Shown here: positions 41,778 to 51,645 of the stretch, piece by piece
How positions within the stretch are numbered: position 1 is the first letter of the stretch
Layout of the letters: each line of letters opens with the position of its first letter
Assembly: GCA_937120495.1 (NCBI GenBank)
Contig: CAKZJW010000027.1
Span: 1-52,858 of the forward strand
DNA length: 52,858 nucleotides
Source of the DNA: an uncultured Oligoflexia bacterium
Lineage (GTDB): Bacteria; Bdellovibrionota; Bacteriovoracia; Bacteriovoracales; Bacteriovoracaceae
Reading direction: 5' to 3'
The notes under the pieces: generated by a model
What the model was told of the DNA's origin: nothing
Databases searched by the model: none
The model's input: only the letters and a program-made list of their open reading frames with translations
Made by a program: the position numbers and the translations under genes

Positions 41778-42896
41778 TTATTTGTGCATGTCTGAAGTAT
41801 AGTTTTTATAAAATTCTTTGTAATATTCGTCAAACTTATCTTCAATTATTGCGGCGCGGGCATCCTTTACCATCTTTAAATAGAAAAATAAGTTATGAAA
41901 TGTAATTAATTGCCCGGCCAAGTACTCACCTACGTTAAATAAATGCCTAACGTATGTTCTAGAGTAACGAGTACAAACAGGGCACTCACAACTTGGATCT
42001 GGTGGAAGTGGGTCTTCTTTAAATCTTTCTTTTTTAATATTGAGAGGTCCATGTTTTGTTAAAAACTGACCATTACGAGCATTTCTAGTTGGAAGAACAC
42101 AATCAAACATATCGATTCCGGCTCTAATTCCATTAAGTATATCCAAAGGCTTTCCAACCCCCATTAAGTATCTAGGTTTATTCTGTGGCATCTTTGGTGT
42201 GAAGGAATTTAAAAACGAAACCATCTGCTCATTTTTTTCACCAACACTTAATCCACCCAAAGCGTAGCCTGGAAAATCCATCTCAACTAAGCGCTCCATA
42301 CACTCTTCTCGAAGATCCTCATAGAGACCACCTTGGATAATTGAAAACAGACTTTGATGAGGCTGTAGTCCATAGTCTTTACATCTTTTAGCCCAACGAA
42401 GTGTAAGCTCCATACTTGTTCGAAGTGTCTCTTTAGTTGCTGGTAGCTTTGGACACTCATCAAAAATCATTACAATATCTGAACCAAGTGCTTTTTGAAT
42501 TTCCATCGATTTTTCAGGACTAAGCATATGCCTTGATCCATCAATATGAGATTGGAACTCAACTCCCTCTTCTGTGACTTTATTTAAATCGCTTAAAGAG
42601 AAAACTTGAAATCCTCCAGAGTCTGTTAGAATTGGTTTATCCCAACTCATAAACTTATGCAGCCCACCCATTCGATCAATAAGCTCATGACCTGGACGTA
42701 AAAATAAATGATATGTATTTCCAAGAATAATTTGAGCATTCATTCGCTCAAGATCTTCTTGCCACATACCTTTTACGCTTGCGCGTGTTCCTACGGGCAT
42801 AAAAATAGGAGTTTGAATTTCTCCGTGCTCAGTAACAATTGTTCCGGCCCGTGCTTCCCCTGATTGTGCTTCTAATGTATAAATTGAATCTTTCAT
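41778..42896 (-). CDS. tgt: tRNA-guanine transglycosylase
   Basis: 372 aa, a normal bacterial Tgt. Signatures: the substrate-binding Asp in ILTDSGGFQVFSL, LGGLSVGE, MGVGKPLDILNGI, MFDCVLPTRNARNG with the catalytic Asp, and the zinc site CECPVCTRY followed by VRHLF. It exchanges guanine-34 for preQ1 in tRNAs with GUN anticodons (Asp, Asn, His, Tyr). It starts 17 bases after queA, which makes the next product, and ends 15 bases before yajC. Confidence 0.97.
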   Translation of the reverse strand: MKDSIYTLEAQSGEARAGTIVTEHGEIQTPIFMPVGTRASVKGMWQEDLERMNAQIILGNTYHLFLRPGHELIDRMGGLHKFMSWDKPILTDSGGFQVFSLSDLNKVTEEGVEFQSHIDGSRHMLSPEKSMEIQKALGSDIVMIFDECPKLPATKETLRTSMELTLRWAKRCKDYGLQPHQSLFSIIQGGLYEDLREECMERLVEMDFPGYALGGLSVGEKNEQMVSFLNSFTPKMPQNKPRYLMGVGKPLDILNGIRAGIDMFDCVLPTRNARNGQFLTKHGPLNIKKERFKEDPLPPDPSCECPVCTRYSRTYVRHLFNVGEYLAGQLITFHNLFFYLKMVKDARAAIIEDKFDEYYKEFYKNYTSDMHK

Positions 42897-42913
42897 TTTT
42901 ATATCTCTTTAAA

Positions 42914-43993
42914 TTAATCTCTTAAAATTATCATTCCATCTCCATAGGAGAAAAATCTATATTTATTTTCTATCGCAACTTTATATAACTCTAATGCTTT
43001 CTCTCTTCCAATAAGGGAGCTTACAAGCATTAACAGTGTGCTTTTGGGAAGATGAAAATTTGTAATTAAACCCGCGATAGAATTGACCTTCTTACCTGGA
43101 TATAAAAAGATGTCAGTGCTTTCAAGTTCACTTGGATCTGTTATATATCCATTTTCATCACTTAAGCTTTCAAGAACTCGAAGTGATGTTGTACCTACTG
43201 CAATAAGGTTTCCTTGATTTTCTCTTATCGAGTTTAAATTTACTTTATCAATTCCATAAAATTCTGAATGCATTTTATGCTCTAAAATACTCTCCGTTAC
43301 AACAGGTTTAAAAGTTCCGGCTCCAACATGAAGAGTAACAAATGATTTATCGACTCCATTTTCTTTTAAGTTTTTAAAAAGATCATCCGTAAAATGAAGT
43401 CCTGCCGTTGGAGCGGCAACTGACCCGACCTCTGATGCATATGTTGTTTGATAATCTTCTTTATCTGATTCATCAGCGACACCTGATCTTATATATGGAG
43501 GAATAGGTATCTCACCATGAGTTTCTAAAAACTCGAGAAGCTCAGCTCTTTGCATATTGAATTTAATTCTAAATGATCCATCTTCTTCAATAGAACAAAT
43601 CGAAACAGTGAGATCTCCAAAACTAAATACATCTCCAAGATGTTTCTTACCTCGGGTTTTAATAAGTGCTGGATATGTTTCATCAAGATCAATTAAAGAA
43701 AGAATAAAAACTTCACACTTTCCACCTGTTTGTTTTTGGCCAATAAGCCTGCAAGGAAAAACCTTAGACTGATTCAAAACGAGATGATGCCTATTATCTA
43801 AAATTTCAGGGAGATCATAATAATTGCGATGCTCGATAGAGTTATCTTTTACTCGGTAAACAAGAAGTTTAGAGTTTTGTCTACCAACAACTGGTCGCTC
43901 AGCAATAAGCTCAGAGGGTAGCTCAAAATCATATGAAGAAAGCTCTAGATCAATATTGTTTTCAAAGTTTTGCATTGCCATGATTCTTAGCAT
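42914..43993 (-). CDS. queA: S-adenosylmethionine:tRNA ribosyltransferase-isomerase
   Basis: 359 aa. Signatures: YDFELPSELIAERPV at the N-terminus, LVLNQSKVFPCRLIG, VAAPTAGLHFTDDLF, VTLHVGAGTFKPV and LITNFHLPKSTLLMLVS, split here as LITNFHLPKSTLL and MLVSSLIG. It makes epoxyqueuosine from preQ1-tRNA. The frame has ATGs at residues 1, 5 and 7; QueA proteins usually begin shortly before the YDFELP block, so residue 7 (43975) is also possible. No clear ribosome binding site distinguishes them. It is the first gene of the queA-tgt-yajC-tat-sec run. Confidence 0.95.
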   Translation of the reverse strand: MLRIMAMQNFENNIDLELSSYDFELPSELIAERPVVGRQNSKLLVYRVKDNSIEHRNYYDLPEILDNRHHLVLNQSKVFPCRLIGQKQTGGKCEVFILSLIDLDETYPALIKTRGKKHLGDVFSFGDLTVSICSIEEDGSFRIKFNMQRAELLEFLETHGEIPIPPYIRSGVADESDKEDYQTTYASEVGSVAAPTAGLHFTDDLFKNLKENGVDKSFVTLHVGAGTFKPVVTESILEHKMHSEFYGIDKVNLNSIRENQGNLIAVGTTSLRVLESLSDENGYITDPSELESTDIFLYPGKKVNSIAGLITNFHLPKSTLLMLVSSLIGREKALELYKVAIENKYRFFSYGDGMIILRD

Positions 43994-44005
43994 AAAATAG
44001 TTATT

Positions 44006-44368
44006 ATGAGAATATTTATCTTATTGTGCTTTCTTTCTGTATCTACTTTTGCCTCTCAAATTGACTGGACGAGACTTAATATGGAAATGGAATATCTATC
44101 CTCAAGTACTTCTAATAGCTCATCTCAAGTAAAAACAGGCAAAAACAAAGACCCAGAGCAAAATACAAAAGAGCTGAAATTTCAAAGAAAATCTCCCTTA
44201 AAACAAAAAGGGATTGCCAATCTTGACTCACTATTTGATAGCGTGGAGCTCAGACAAGCAGCTCCCACAAAAGATGAAGATCAAGATTTTACTCGAGAAT
44301 TCGATCAAGACAACTCAAAAAGTATACATCCAACTGGCAGCTTGCCATCCAATCTCCTAGAAAAATAA
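44006..44368 (+). CDS. Small secreted protein, unknown
   Basis: 120 aa with a signal peptide (MRIFILLCFLSVSTFA). The mature part is polar and Ser/Gln/Lys/Asp-rich, probably disordered, with no cysteine. No family recognised. It is divergent from queA with only 12 bases between the outermost start codons, so its mRNA is likely leaderless or its promoter lies inside queA. No ribosome binding site is seen. Confidence 0.55.
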   Translation: MRIFILLCFLSVSTFASQIDWTRLNMEMEYLSSSTSNSSSQVKTGKNKDPEQNTKELKFQRKSPLKQKGIANLDSLFDSVELRQAAPTKDEDQDFTREFDQDNSKSIHPTGSLPSNLLEK

Positions 44369-44379
44369 CCGCTTTAAAA

Positions 44380-44814
44380 CTAGAGAGTGATGGCGTAGTA
44401 CTTTCCTTGATGTTTTATCAGGCTACAATCAGAGCTTTTTAAAATTTTACTAAAACAGTATGCTCGAACCTTAGTTCCATCATTTTTAATGGCAACTCGA
44501 TTAAAGTTCCCCGAGAGGACCATTAGTAAATTTGCAGAAGATATCTTTGCGTTTTGCTCGAATGAAATTTTTTCTAATTTAGAGCTTAGAGCTTTATTTA
44601 CACGTCTAAATCTAAATTGAAGCATAAGTAATGATATAAAACTTATTAATGACACCATAATTAAAAGATCAATACCTGATGAGAAGAATTTATCTCGATC
44701 ACTACTCATAATATATTTTATTATTAAAAACATTGAATTAAATCCAATGAACTGAAAGAGACTTAATTTAATTGATGGGACAACTGAGTTTTTGAGAAGG
44801 TTAATTTTTTTCAT
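44380..44814 (-). CDS. Small membrane protein with two transmembrane helices, unknown
   Basis: 144 aa. Two hydrophobic helices are visible near residues 17-36 (SLFQFIGFNSMFLIIKYIMS) and 46-64 (SGIDLLIMVSLISFISLLML). A basic segment (QFRFRRVNKALSSKLEK) follows, then a small C-terminal domain of mixed strands with Cys119 and Cys129. No family recognised. It converges on the gene at 44006 with 11 bases between. Confidence 0.55.
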   Translation of the reverse strand: MKKINLLKNSVVPSIKLSLFQFIGFNSMFLIIKYIMSSDRDKFFSSGIDLLIMVSLISFISLLMLQFRFRRVNKALSSKLEKISFEQNAKISSANLLMVLSGNFNRVAIKNDGTKVRAYCFSKILKSSDCSLIKHQGKYYAITL

Positions 44815-44995
44815 TTAATAATTTTAACATGATTTATTTTATTCTGAAGTTTATTCTTTGAGATATTAACCTCTTATGCTTCAAATAAATGCAAATACCG
44901 AAATCGATTATTTTTCCTATCAAGTATTAAATTTGCAAAAAACTTAAAACTCATGTCCACAAGATCGATAAATTTCTTAACAAAAGGAATTTATC

Positions 44996-45724
44996 ATGAA
45001 AAAAGTATTTTTATCATTAATGGTATTCACTCTATCTTTGAATTTATTTGCAATGAGTGATGACAATGTAAAAGTTCAACTAAGTTTTGACAAAAATTAC
45101 GACTCTACTCAAGTAGATTCGAAATATTTAAAAGTAGTTCAAGAGAACTGGAGATTTCCATCATCTACAACGACAGGAAAAGCTCAAAAAAAGAAGTTTG
45201 TCGCTGCATTAAATCTACTCGAAGAGGTTTTAAACAGTGAGGAGTTCAAACAAAAAGTTCTTGCAAACGAAACTGTTCTTGGTATGGATGATCAAGGAAA
45301 TGAAATAAAAGAAAGAAGATTTGGAAAAAATTATCTTTGGAGAGATTCTCAAAATCTTTTAAGCAATGAAGATATATATCAAATCATCATGGACGGTAAC
45401 GAAAAAATGCGTCCAGGAACAGAAGGAGAGATGAACTTTAACTCATGGGTTAAGGTTTGTAAGTGGTATCAGAAAGCTGGTACTTGGTGTAGAAAAGTTA
45501 TCGGTTCAACTGATCCATCAAATAGTAAATGGATCAAGCTAAACTGGAAATACTATAGCTACTTTGACACTCCAAAAATGATTAACAATATGACTCACGA
45601 GTGGCTTCACCTATTAGGATTTCTACATGGCCCAGCTGCAACAATGAGACAAGAAGTTCCCTATGTTGTTGGGAAAATCGCTGAAGACGTAGCGAGATCA
45701 ATAATAGCAAAAGATAAAGAATAG
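44996..45724 (+). CDS. Secreted metzincin-like zinc metalloprotease
   Basis: 242 aa, preceded by AAAAGGA, with a signal peptide (residues 1-19). The zinc site is HEWLHLLGFLH, exactly HExxHxxGxxH, with His201, Glu202, His205 and His211. Met217 follows six residues later in AATMRQE and could be the Met-turn, which is unusually close. The catalytic core is small for a metzincin. The N-terminal half is rich in Lys/Glu and unrecognised. Two Cys pairs may form disulfides (CKWYQ and WCRKV). By motif it is a secreted endopeptidase, in line with the other secreted proteases at 1-1264. Confidence 0.75.
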   Translation: MKKVFLSLMVFTLSLNLFAMSDDNVKVQLSFDKNYDSTQVDSKYLKVVQENWRFPSSTTTGKAQKKKFVAALNLLEEVLNSEEFKQKVLANETVLGMDDQGNEIKERRFGKNYLWRDSQNLLSNEDIYQIIMDGNEKMRPGTEGEMNFNSWVKVCKWYQKAGTWCRKVIGSTDPSNSKWIKLNWKYYSYFDTPKMINNMTHEWLHLLGFLHGPAATMRQEVPYVVGKIAEDVARSIIAKDKE

Positions 45725-45725
45725 A

Positions 45726-45962
45726 TTAAAAAACAGAAACTTTCTTAAATAGTTCAACACGTTTTAAAATAAGATCAATAAACTCTTTGATGGCCATTAA
45801 AGCCGGATAAGAGTTTACTTGTTCTAGAAGCATTTCAATTAACATATTAAAAAATTCTATTGCTGGTTCAATATTCAATTTCTTAATTAGAAAATCAATC
45901 ATTCCACTTGCCTCTTGGACTGTATTTTTTGAAACAACGTATAGTGGATTTTTATTTTTCAT
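45726..45962 (-). CDS. Small helical protein after parA, unknown
   Basis: 78 aa, preceded by AGGGAGATTG. It is largely helical and hydrophobic-amphipathic (IEPAIEFFNMLIEMLLEQV), with a basic C-terminus. It begins 17 bases after parA ends, so the two are probably co-transcribed. No similarity to ParB, and no DNA-binding motif seen. A role as ParA partner is inferred from position only. Confidence 0.6.
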   Translation of the reverse strand: MKNKNPLYVVSKNTVQEASGMIDFLIKKLNIEPAIEFFNMLIEMLLEQVNSYPALMAIKEFIDLILKRVELFKKVSVF

Positions 45963-45979
45963 TCAATCTCCCTACTTTA

Positions 45980-46837
45980 TTAGTTCAATCTACTTTCAAC
46001 AGCATCTGCCATATTTAAAAACTGCTCTTGCAGCTTTTGAAACTGAACACTTTCATAGTGAAACACAGATTTTTTACTTGCCATACTTTTTGCAAAATTT
46101 GCCTTATTACTAAAAGGCTCAAATACTGGAGCATTTGAAAATCGATCCTTAATCGAATCAAAGTCTTCATTGCTTTGTCTTCGTCTTGCTTCAAACAGAT
46201 TCGGTATATAGCCGAGATTAACTGGAGTTTTCGTTATTCCCATATCTTCGATATCCTCAACAACTTGTTGAATATTTTTCAAGCCCTGCTCCGAAAAAGC
46301 ATCTGGGATAAATGGAAAAAGAACTCCATCTGTTGCACAAAGTATATTTACAACCAAAAGACCTAATGTTGGTGGCCCATCAATAACAATATAGTCATAC
46401 ATATTTTTTAAATTATTTTTTTCAATAAAGCGCTTTAAGATTAATTGCCTTGGAGAACTTATTCCTGCAACAGAAAGTTCAAAACCAGAGAGCTCTTGAC
46501 CAGCAGGAAGAAGATGAATATTTTTATCAATACCAACAATACTTTCACTTAGTAAGCAACCTGTATGAAGTGCTCTGAGTTCTTTAATCGAATTAATCAG
46601 AAGATTAAATATACTTGGAGTATTTTCATTGGGAGTAAAATTAAAAAGTGAACTAAAATTAAATTGAGGATCCATATCGATGCAGAGAACTTTTTTATTT
46701 TTTTTCGCAAGAGCATGAGCCATATTAAAAGCCATGGTTGTTTTACCAACGCCCCCCTTTTGATTCATCAAAGCAATTACTTTTCCCTCGTCTGAATTGG
46801 GCCCTGTTTGTTCGAATTTTTTAAGAAAATTTAACAT
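45980..46837 (-). CDS. ParA-family ATPase (orphan)
   Basis: 285 aa, with AAGGATG before the ATG. The deviant Walker A box is MNQKGGVGKTTMAFN, with the two Lys of ParA/MinD proteins. Walker A' is IDMDPQFNFSS and Walker B is IVIDGPPTLG. There is no N-terminal helix-turn-helix, so it is a small ParA of the chromosome/cargo-positioning type. No parB or parS-like site is adjacent; the only neighbour is a 78-aa helical protein. It may position a cellular structure rather than DNA. Confidence 0.88.
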   Translation of the reverse strand: MLNFLKKFEQTGPNSDEGKVIALMNQKGGVGKTTMAFNMAHALAKKNKKVLCIDMDPQFNFSSLFNFTPNENTPSIFNLLINSIKELRALHTGCLLSESIVGIDKNIHLLPAGQELSGFELSVAGISSPRQLILKRFIEKNNLKNMYDYIVIDGPPTLGLLVVNILCATDGVLFPFIPDAFSEQGLKNIQQVVEDIEDMGITKTPVNLGYIPNLFEARRRQSNEDFDSIKDRFSNAPVFEPFSNKANFAKSMASKKSVFHYESVQFQKLQEQFLNMADAVESRLN

Positions 46838-47049
46838 ATGATCATCCTTGATACTAATAAGCTAAATTTAATAGCTCTTTACGTCAATTATTTTAGGCAG
46901 GAAATACCCTACGTAATATCTAATCCCCTGCTAAGACCTTAAAATTACGTACAGACGCTCCAGTACCCGAGTATAACGATTAAGCATGCTAAAATTCATA
47001 AATAACTATCCGAAAAGACATTAGGATAAAAAGCGAAACAAGGGATGCT
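46838..47049. promoter_or_regulatory. Divergent intergenic region with TACGTAAT/ATTACGTA repeats
   Basis: This 212-base gap separates parA from the Calx-beta lipoprotein gene and must hold both promoters. It contains an 8-bp inverted repeat, TACGTAAT (46910-46917) and ATTACGTA (46944-46951), with centres 34 bases apart, and a related TTACGTCA near 46879-46886. No convincing -35/-10 pair was chosen. Confidence 0.25.
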
Positions 47050-50000
47050 TTGAAAATTTTGGGTATATTATTATTTATTTTAGTTTTTGCGTCTGCATGT
47101 AATGTGGCAGAGCAAACTGCTAAAAAAACAGCGGAAGAAAATAACGCTGTGGATACCCCTTTGTTTACGAGACAGAGTTTTTCATTTAATCGAGCTTCTG
47201 CTACGAGATCAGAATCTAATAATACTTCGCAATTTCGTATTGAAAGAACTGGGAGTGATCTTTCAAGTGCTCAAACCGTTTTCGTTGATATTAACGGAAC
47301 AGCTGATCCCACTGATTTAAGTTTAATAACTGTCGATGGTGTTATTCCAACTTATGTTATTCCAACAAGGTTTAGAGTTGAATTTGCACCAAATGAAACA
47401 TTAAAAAATATCAACCTTACACTTTTTGATGATTTAATTTATGAGGGTAACGAAATACTTAATCTTCAAATCATTCCAAACAATAATGATTATGGAATTT
47501 CTGGTAACCACCAACTCTCTTTAGAAATTAGAGATGATGAATCTTACCCTATTGTTAGCTTTCAATCTGCAATTGGAGTAACAACGGAAGGCCTTACATA
47601 TAACCTTACTGTTGAAGTAACGAATTTAAGCAAAGACAATATTGTCGTTCCAATCAATTATGACAATTTAAACAGCATTGCTAAGATGGGAACAGATATA
47701 GGTTTTTCAAATCAATCGCTTACATTTAGTTCTGGATCGAGCCTAATTCAAACAATTGCAATTCCAATAACAAATGATATTTATAACGAACTATCAGAAA
47801 CGGCTGTATTTAATTTAGGTAATCCTACCAACGCAAATATTGGTTTATTTCCTACCAACACTCTTACAATTAATAACTCTGGTCCTGCGGCAACTTATTC
47901 TTTTAGTGCCCCAACCTATGCTGTTGTTGAAAGTGGAGCAGTTTCTCAAATACAAGTTAACCTAGTAGGTACAATAGAGAACGAATTAAGAATTCCATAT
48001 ACCTTAACTCCAGGTTTAAACTCTCCGATTCACGGGAATGATTATCTTTTATCACAAGGTGAGTTTGTCTTCCCTGCCGGGACTGCTTCAGGAGCTCAAA
48101 CAATTAGCCTTACAGCAATTGATGATGACTTAAGTGAAGGAAATGAGAATTTTACAATCACTCTAGGAAGTAGCATCTATGCAAACCAAGTTGGCACAGG
48201 CACAGCAACTGTAAATATTGCAGATAATGAATTCTTACCACAGGCTGGTATTGTTGCTACAAACTATCAAACAACTGAAGGAAATACTTTTCAGTTGCCA
48301 TTTTTTATTACAACAAAGAGCTCTAAGCCAATCGTTATTGACTATACGATCGCAGGAACTGCTACAAGTGCAGATCACTCATTAGGAGCAACTGGAACAA
48401 TTACAATTCCACCAGGAGTAAGAAACTACTCACATCCAGTATATATCTCTCCTGATAGTGTTTACGATCAAGGTGATACTATTGATATTTCAATTTCAAC
48501 TTTAACTGCAGGGGTAACAATTCCGGGAGCAAACAACTCTTCAACAATAACTATTAACGAAGCAGGAGCTCTTGCATCTGTTAGCCTAACAGCAAACTCA
48601 ACAAGTGCAGTCGAAGGAAGTAACGCTCAGGTAAGCTTTACTCTATCTCAACTTAGTGAGAGTGCGCAGACATTTAGTCTAATTCTTGATGAGTTAACAG
48701 CACTAGATGGTAGTGACTTTGATTCAACGACTCTAACAACTACTAATCCAGCTCAATGTAGTGTCGCCGGTCTTGATGTTACTTTCCTAGCGAATCAAAC
48801 TTCTTGTACAATAAATATTCCTCTTCCAGAGGATTTAACTGACGAGCCAAGTGAACACTTTGAAGTTAAAATCTTGCAACCTCAAAATATTAACTTAGGT
48901 AGCATCGTTAAAAACACTGTTGAAATAATAGATAATGATGTTCCAAGTGAAGTTTTAATTAGTTTCGATGGCGCTGCAAGTGTTTTGGAAACGATTGCTG
49001 AAGGAACTGTTCAGCCTCTTCATTTTACCTTAGATAAAATAAGTGCCTACGATATAATAATTAACTTTAGCCTAAACGCTGCGAGTACTGCGACTTCTAC
49101 AATTGATTTCTCAATTCCTTCTTACTCGGTAACAATTCCGAAAGGAAGTACAACCACCAGTTTAAACATAACATCGATAGCTGATAGTATATTTGAAAAT
49201 ACTACAGAGACTATAATTTTAGATGTAACCGCTGCTCCTTTATACACTATAAATGTGGCCCAAGGTTCGGCAACATTAAATCTTACCGAGTCCACAGCTG
49301 TTCCAGTTGTTTCAATAAATGCTATACCTGCTCCGATACCTCCGCTAACTAAAGGTGTAATTATTCAAAATGAGAATAATATGGCAAATATTGTTTTCAA
49401 ATTAGATCATGCATCCAATGAAGATATTATAATTAATTTTGCTACAAATACTGTTTTTGCAGAATGTGACTCTGTAGCACCATTTGTTGGTCCAGAAGAA
49501 TTTAAATGTGCTGATATTGCTGCAGACTCACCTGAGCTTCAAGCTTTAATCAACGCTGGCGCGACAGTTACCATACCTGCTGGTTCACTAGAAGCAAGTC
49601 TCGACTTTAGAATACTCGCAGATAATCTATTCGAATTAGGAAGAGATGAAGCTTTTGAACTGAGTATTGCTTCTATAGCATCTGCGAATGCAACAATTGA
49701 TCTTGCAAACGATCTTGCTATCATTTCTATTGGAGACTCAGACTCTCCAAGTGTTGCAAGGTTTGAAGGTGATAAATTTTTAGCGAAAAATGAAGCAACC
49801 AATGAAGTGATGAACATTCCATTTTTCCTTTCTACTCCATCTGCTGCAGATTCAACCTTTAAGGTAGAGATTGTTCAAGCAAGTAATCCAGATTTTTATA
49901 AGGCAGATGAAAACGACTTTTTATTAAATAATTTTTTAGCAGGCGAAGTGCCTTTTGCTGGAGTAAATGTATATCCAGGAGCACCGAGCTCTCCTGTTAT

Positions 50001-51498
50001 ATATCCAGGATCAAACGATGTTATTTTTGCAAAAGAAGTTCTTATTCCAGCTGGCAGCTCCGAGTTCTCTATTGATATTGAGCTTAATCACGCTGATATT
50101 GTTTACGAAGAAACTGAACAATTTATAATAAGAATCTCACAAGACGATACTCCTCCAGCTTACTACCCTTACTCTGTAAGTCCTGTTGATAATGAGTTTC
50201 TTGTTTCAATTGTCGAAGGTAGTTCTCCTCCACGTGTAGAATTAACATCAACACCTGCAAGTGTTCTAGCTGAAGATAACGGCGCTCCACACGCACCAGC
50301 CACAATTCAAGCTTATGCAGCCCCTGCTCCTATGCCAGCAACAACTGCACTTAATTATGAATTTACTGCAACCTCTCTTCATCAACATATTGACTTAAGC
50401 TTTGATATTATTTTTTCTGGTACTGCAACTTATCAAGAATCAATATTAACTTCATCTGAGTATATGAGAAGTGACTACTCTGTATCGTTATTACCTGCAA
50501 GTGGAGCGACTCAGTCATCAAGAGTAGAGGATGTTATTAGCTTTACACTACCTGCGGCACAGTCAGCACCAGCAACTCTTAATGATGCATTTAGAGTCAA
50601 TGTAAACCGAGATCTTAGATATGAGTTAGATGAAACAGTAAAAGCTGAAATTACAAACCCACAAGAGATTGCCATAGGTGCGAATGGAAGCTTTGAAGTA
50701 ACAATTACTAATGATGATAATAAGCCCACCCTAGTAACAAATATGAATAATAGTGCGGCTAACCCAATAACTCCTTGGGAGTATGAGAATGAGAACACAT
50801 TAAACTACTCTATAATTGGTTATGGTATATTCGTTGGATCTGACGCAAGTTCAGTTCCTATAGATATTGCTCAGACAATCAATACTCATGTAAGACAAAA
50901 TGGGACTATTACGGCCCTGCCAAGTACTGTAATTGTTTTAAGTGAATCTAATGACTATCATGCTGATTCAGAAATTTTTCCAAATAGAACTGGTGACTAT
51001 AGAAGATTAAAAAGTATTGTCATTGATAATGCTCCTGATTCAGAAGTATTTAATAATGCTCCTTTTACTAAAACAATTAATCTTAGAGTTCCTAAGATGA
51101 AGATATTTACAAGTAAAGGTGATGCTTATAGCGGTAGCTCAAATAATTTTAAAGGACACACTTGTACCCTCTTTAGAGGACGTGTGATGTGCTTTGGTTC
51201 AAATGAATTTGGTCAACTCGGTATGGGAAGCACTGTTGATTTTGGTGGTGGAGCTGCAGATGATATCTCTAACCCTACCAATAGAATTCAACTTGGTGAG
51301 GATGCTTACGGGCACCCATTATATGTAACAGAATTAGCTTTAGGTGAATCTCACTCATGTGCTTTATTTAGTGATAAGAAAGTTAAATGTTGGGGATTAA
51401 ATGATAAGGGACAGCTTGGACTTGGAAACTCTTTTAACAGAGGAAATAATCCAAATACAATGGGAACCCTACTTCCATTTATCGATCTTGGCGTTGGT
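47050..51498 (+). CDS. Calx-beta repeat lipoprotein with RCC1 repeats, 3' end missing
   Basis: About 1480 visible residues. The start is a TTG, with AAGGGA upstream; an ATG five bases earlier is closed by a stop after two codons. The lipobox FASAC puts the lipidated Cys at residue 17. Nine Calx-beta-like repeats follow, each with an acidic D-x-x-x-E-x-x-E motif such as DDLIYEGNEILNL, DDLSEGNENFTI and ADIVYEETEQFII. Near residue 1370 two RCC1-type blades begin: RVMCFGSNEFGQLGMG and KVKCWGLNDKGQLGLG. The next blade is broken at LPFIDLG, where the frame enters foreign sequence. It is probably a surface adhesin or structural protein; the real C-terminus is not in this window. Confidence 0.85.
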
Positions 51499-51645
51499 GT
51501 TTACAAGAATGCCAAAGGTGAAACCCCTGTAATGCGGGCTATCAAGACAGCCGAAAAACAGCTGTGGGAAGCCGAAACAACAAAGTCATATGTTGGCTTG
51601 AACGGAGACCCGGCCTTTTCAGATGCGATGATCGCGCTTCTGCTC
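51481..51645 (+). pseudogene. Fragment of aspartate/aromatic aminotransferase (AspC/TyrB-like), bridging chimeric join
   Basis: About 55 in-frame codons read IDLGVGVYKN, GETPVMRAIKTAEKQLWE, TTKSYVGLNGDPAFSDAM. This matches the N-terminal region (about residues 30-85) of class I aspartate/aromatic aminotransferases, in particular alphaproteobacterial forms. G+C is about 47% over 51481-51600, higher than the sequence before and lower than after. Neither the aminotransferase start nor its catalytic Lys is present. It is a bridging piece, not a functional gene. Confidence 0.75.
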
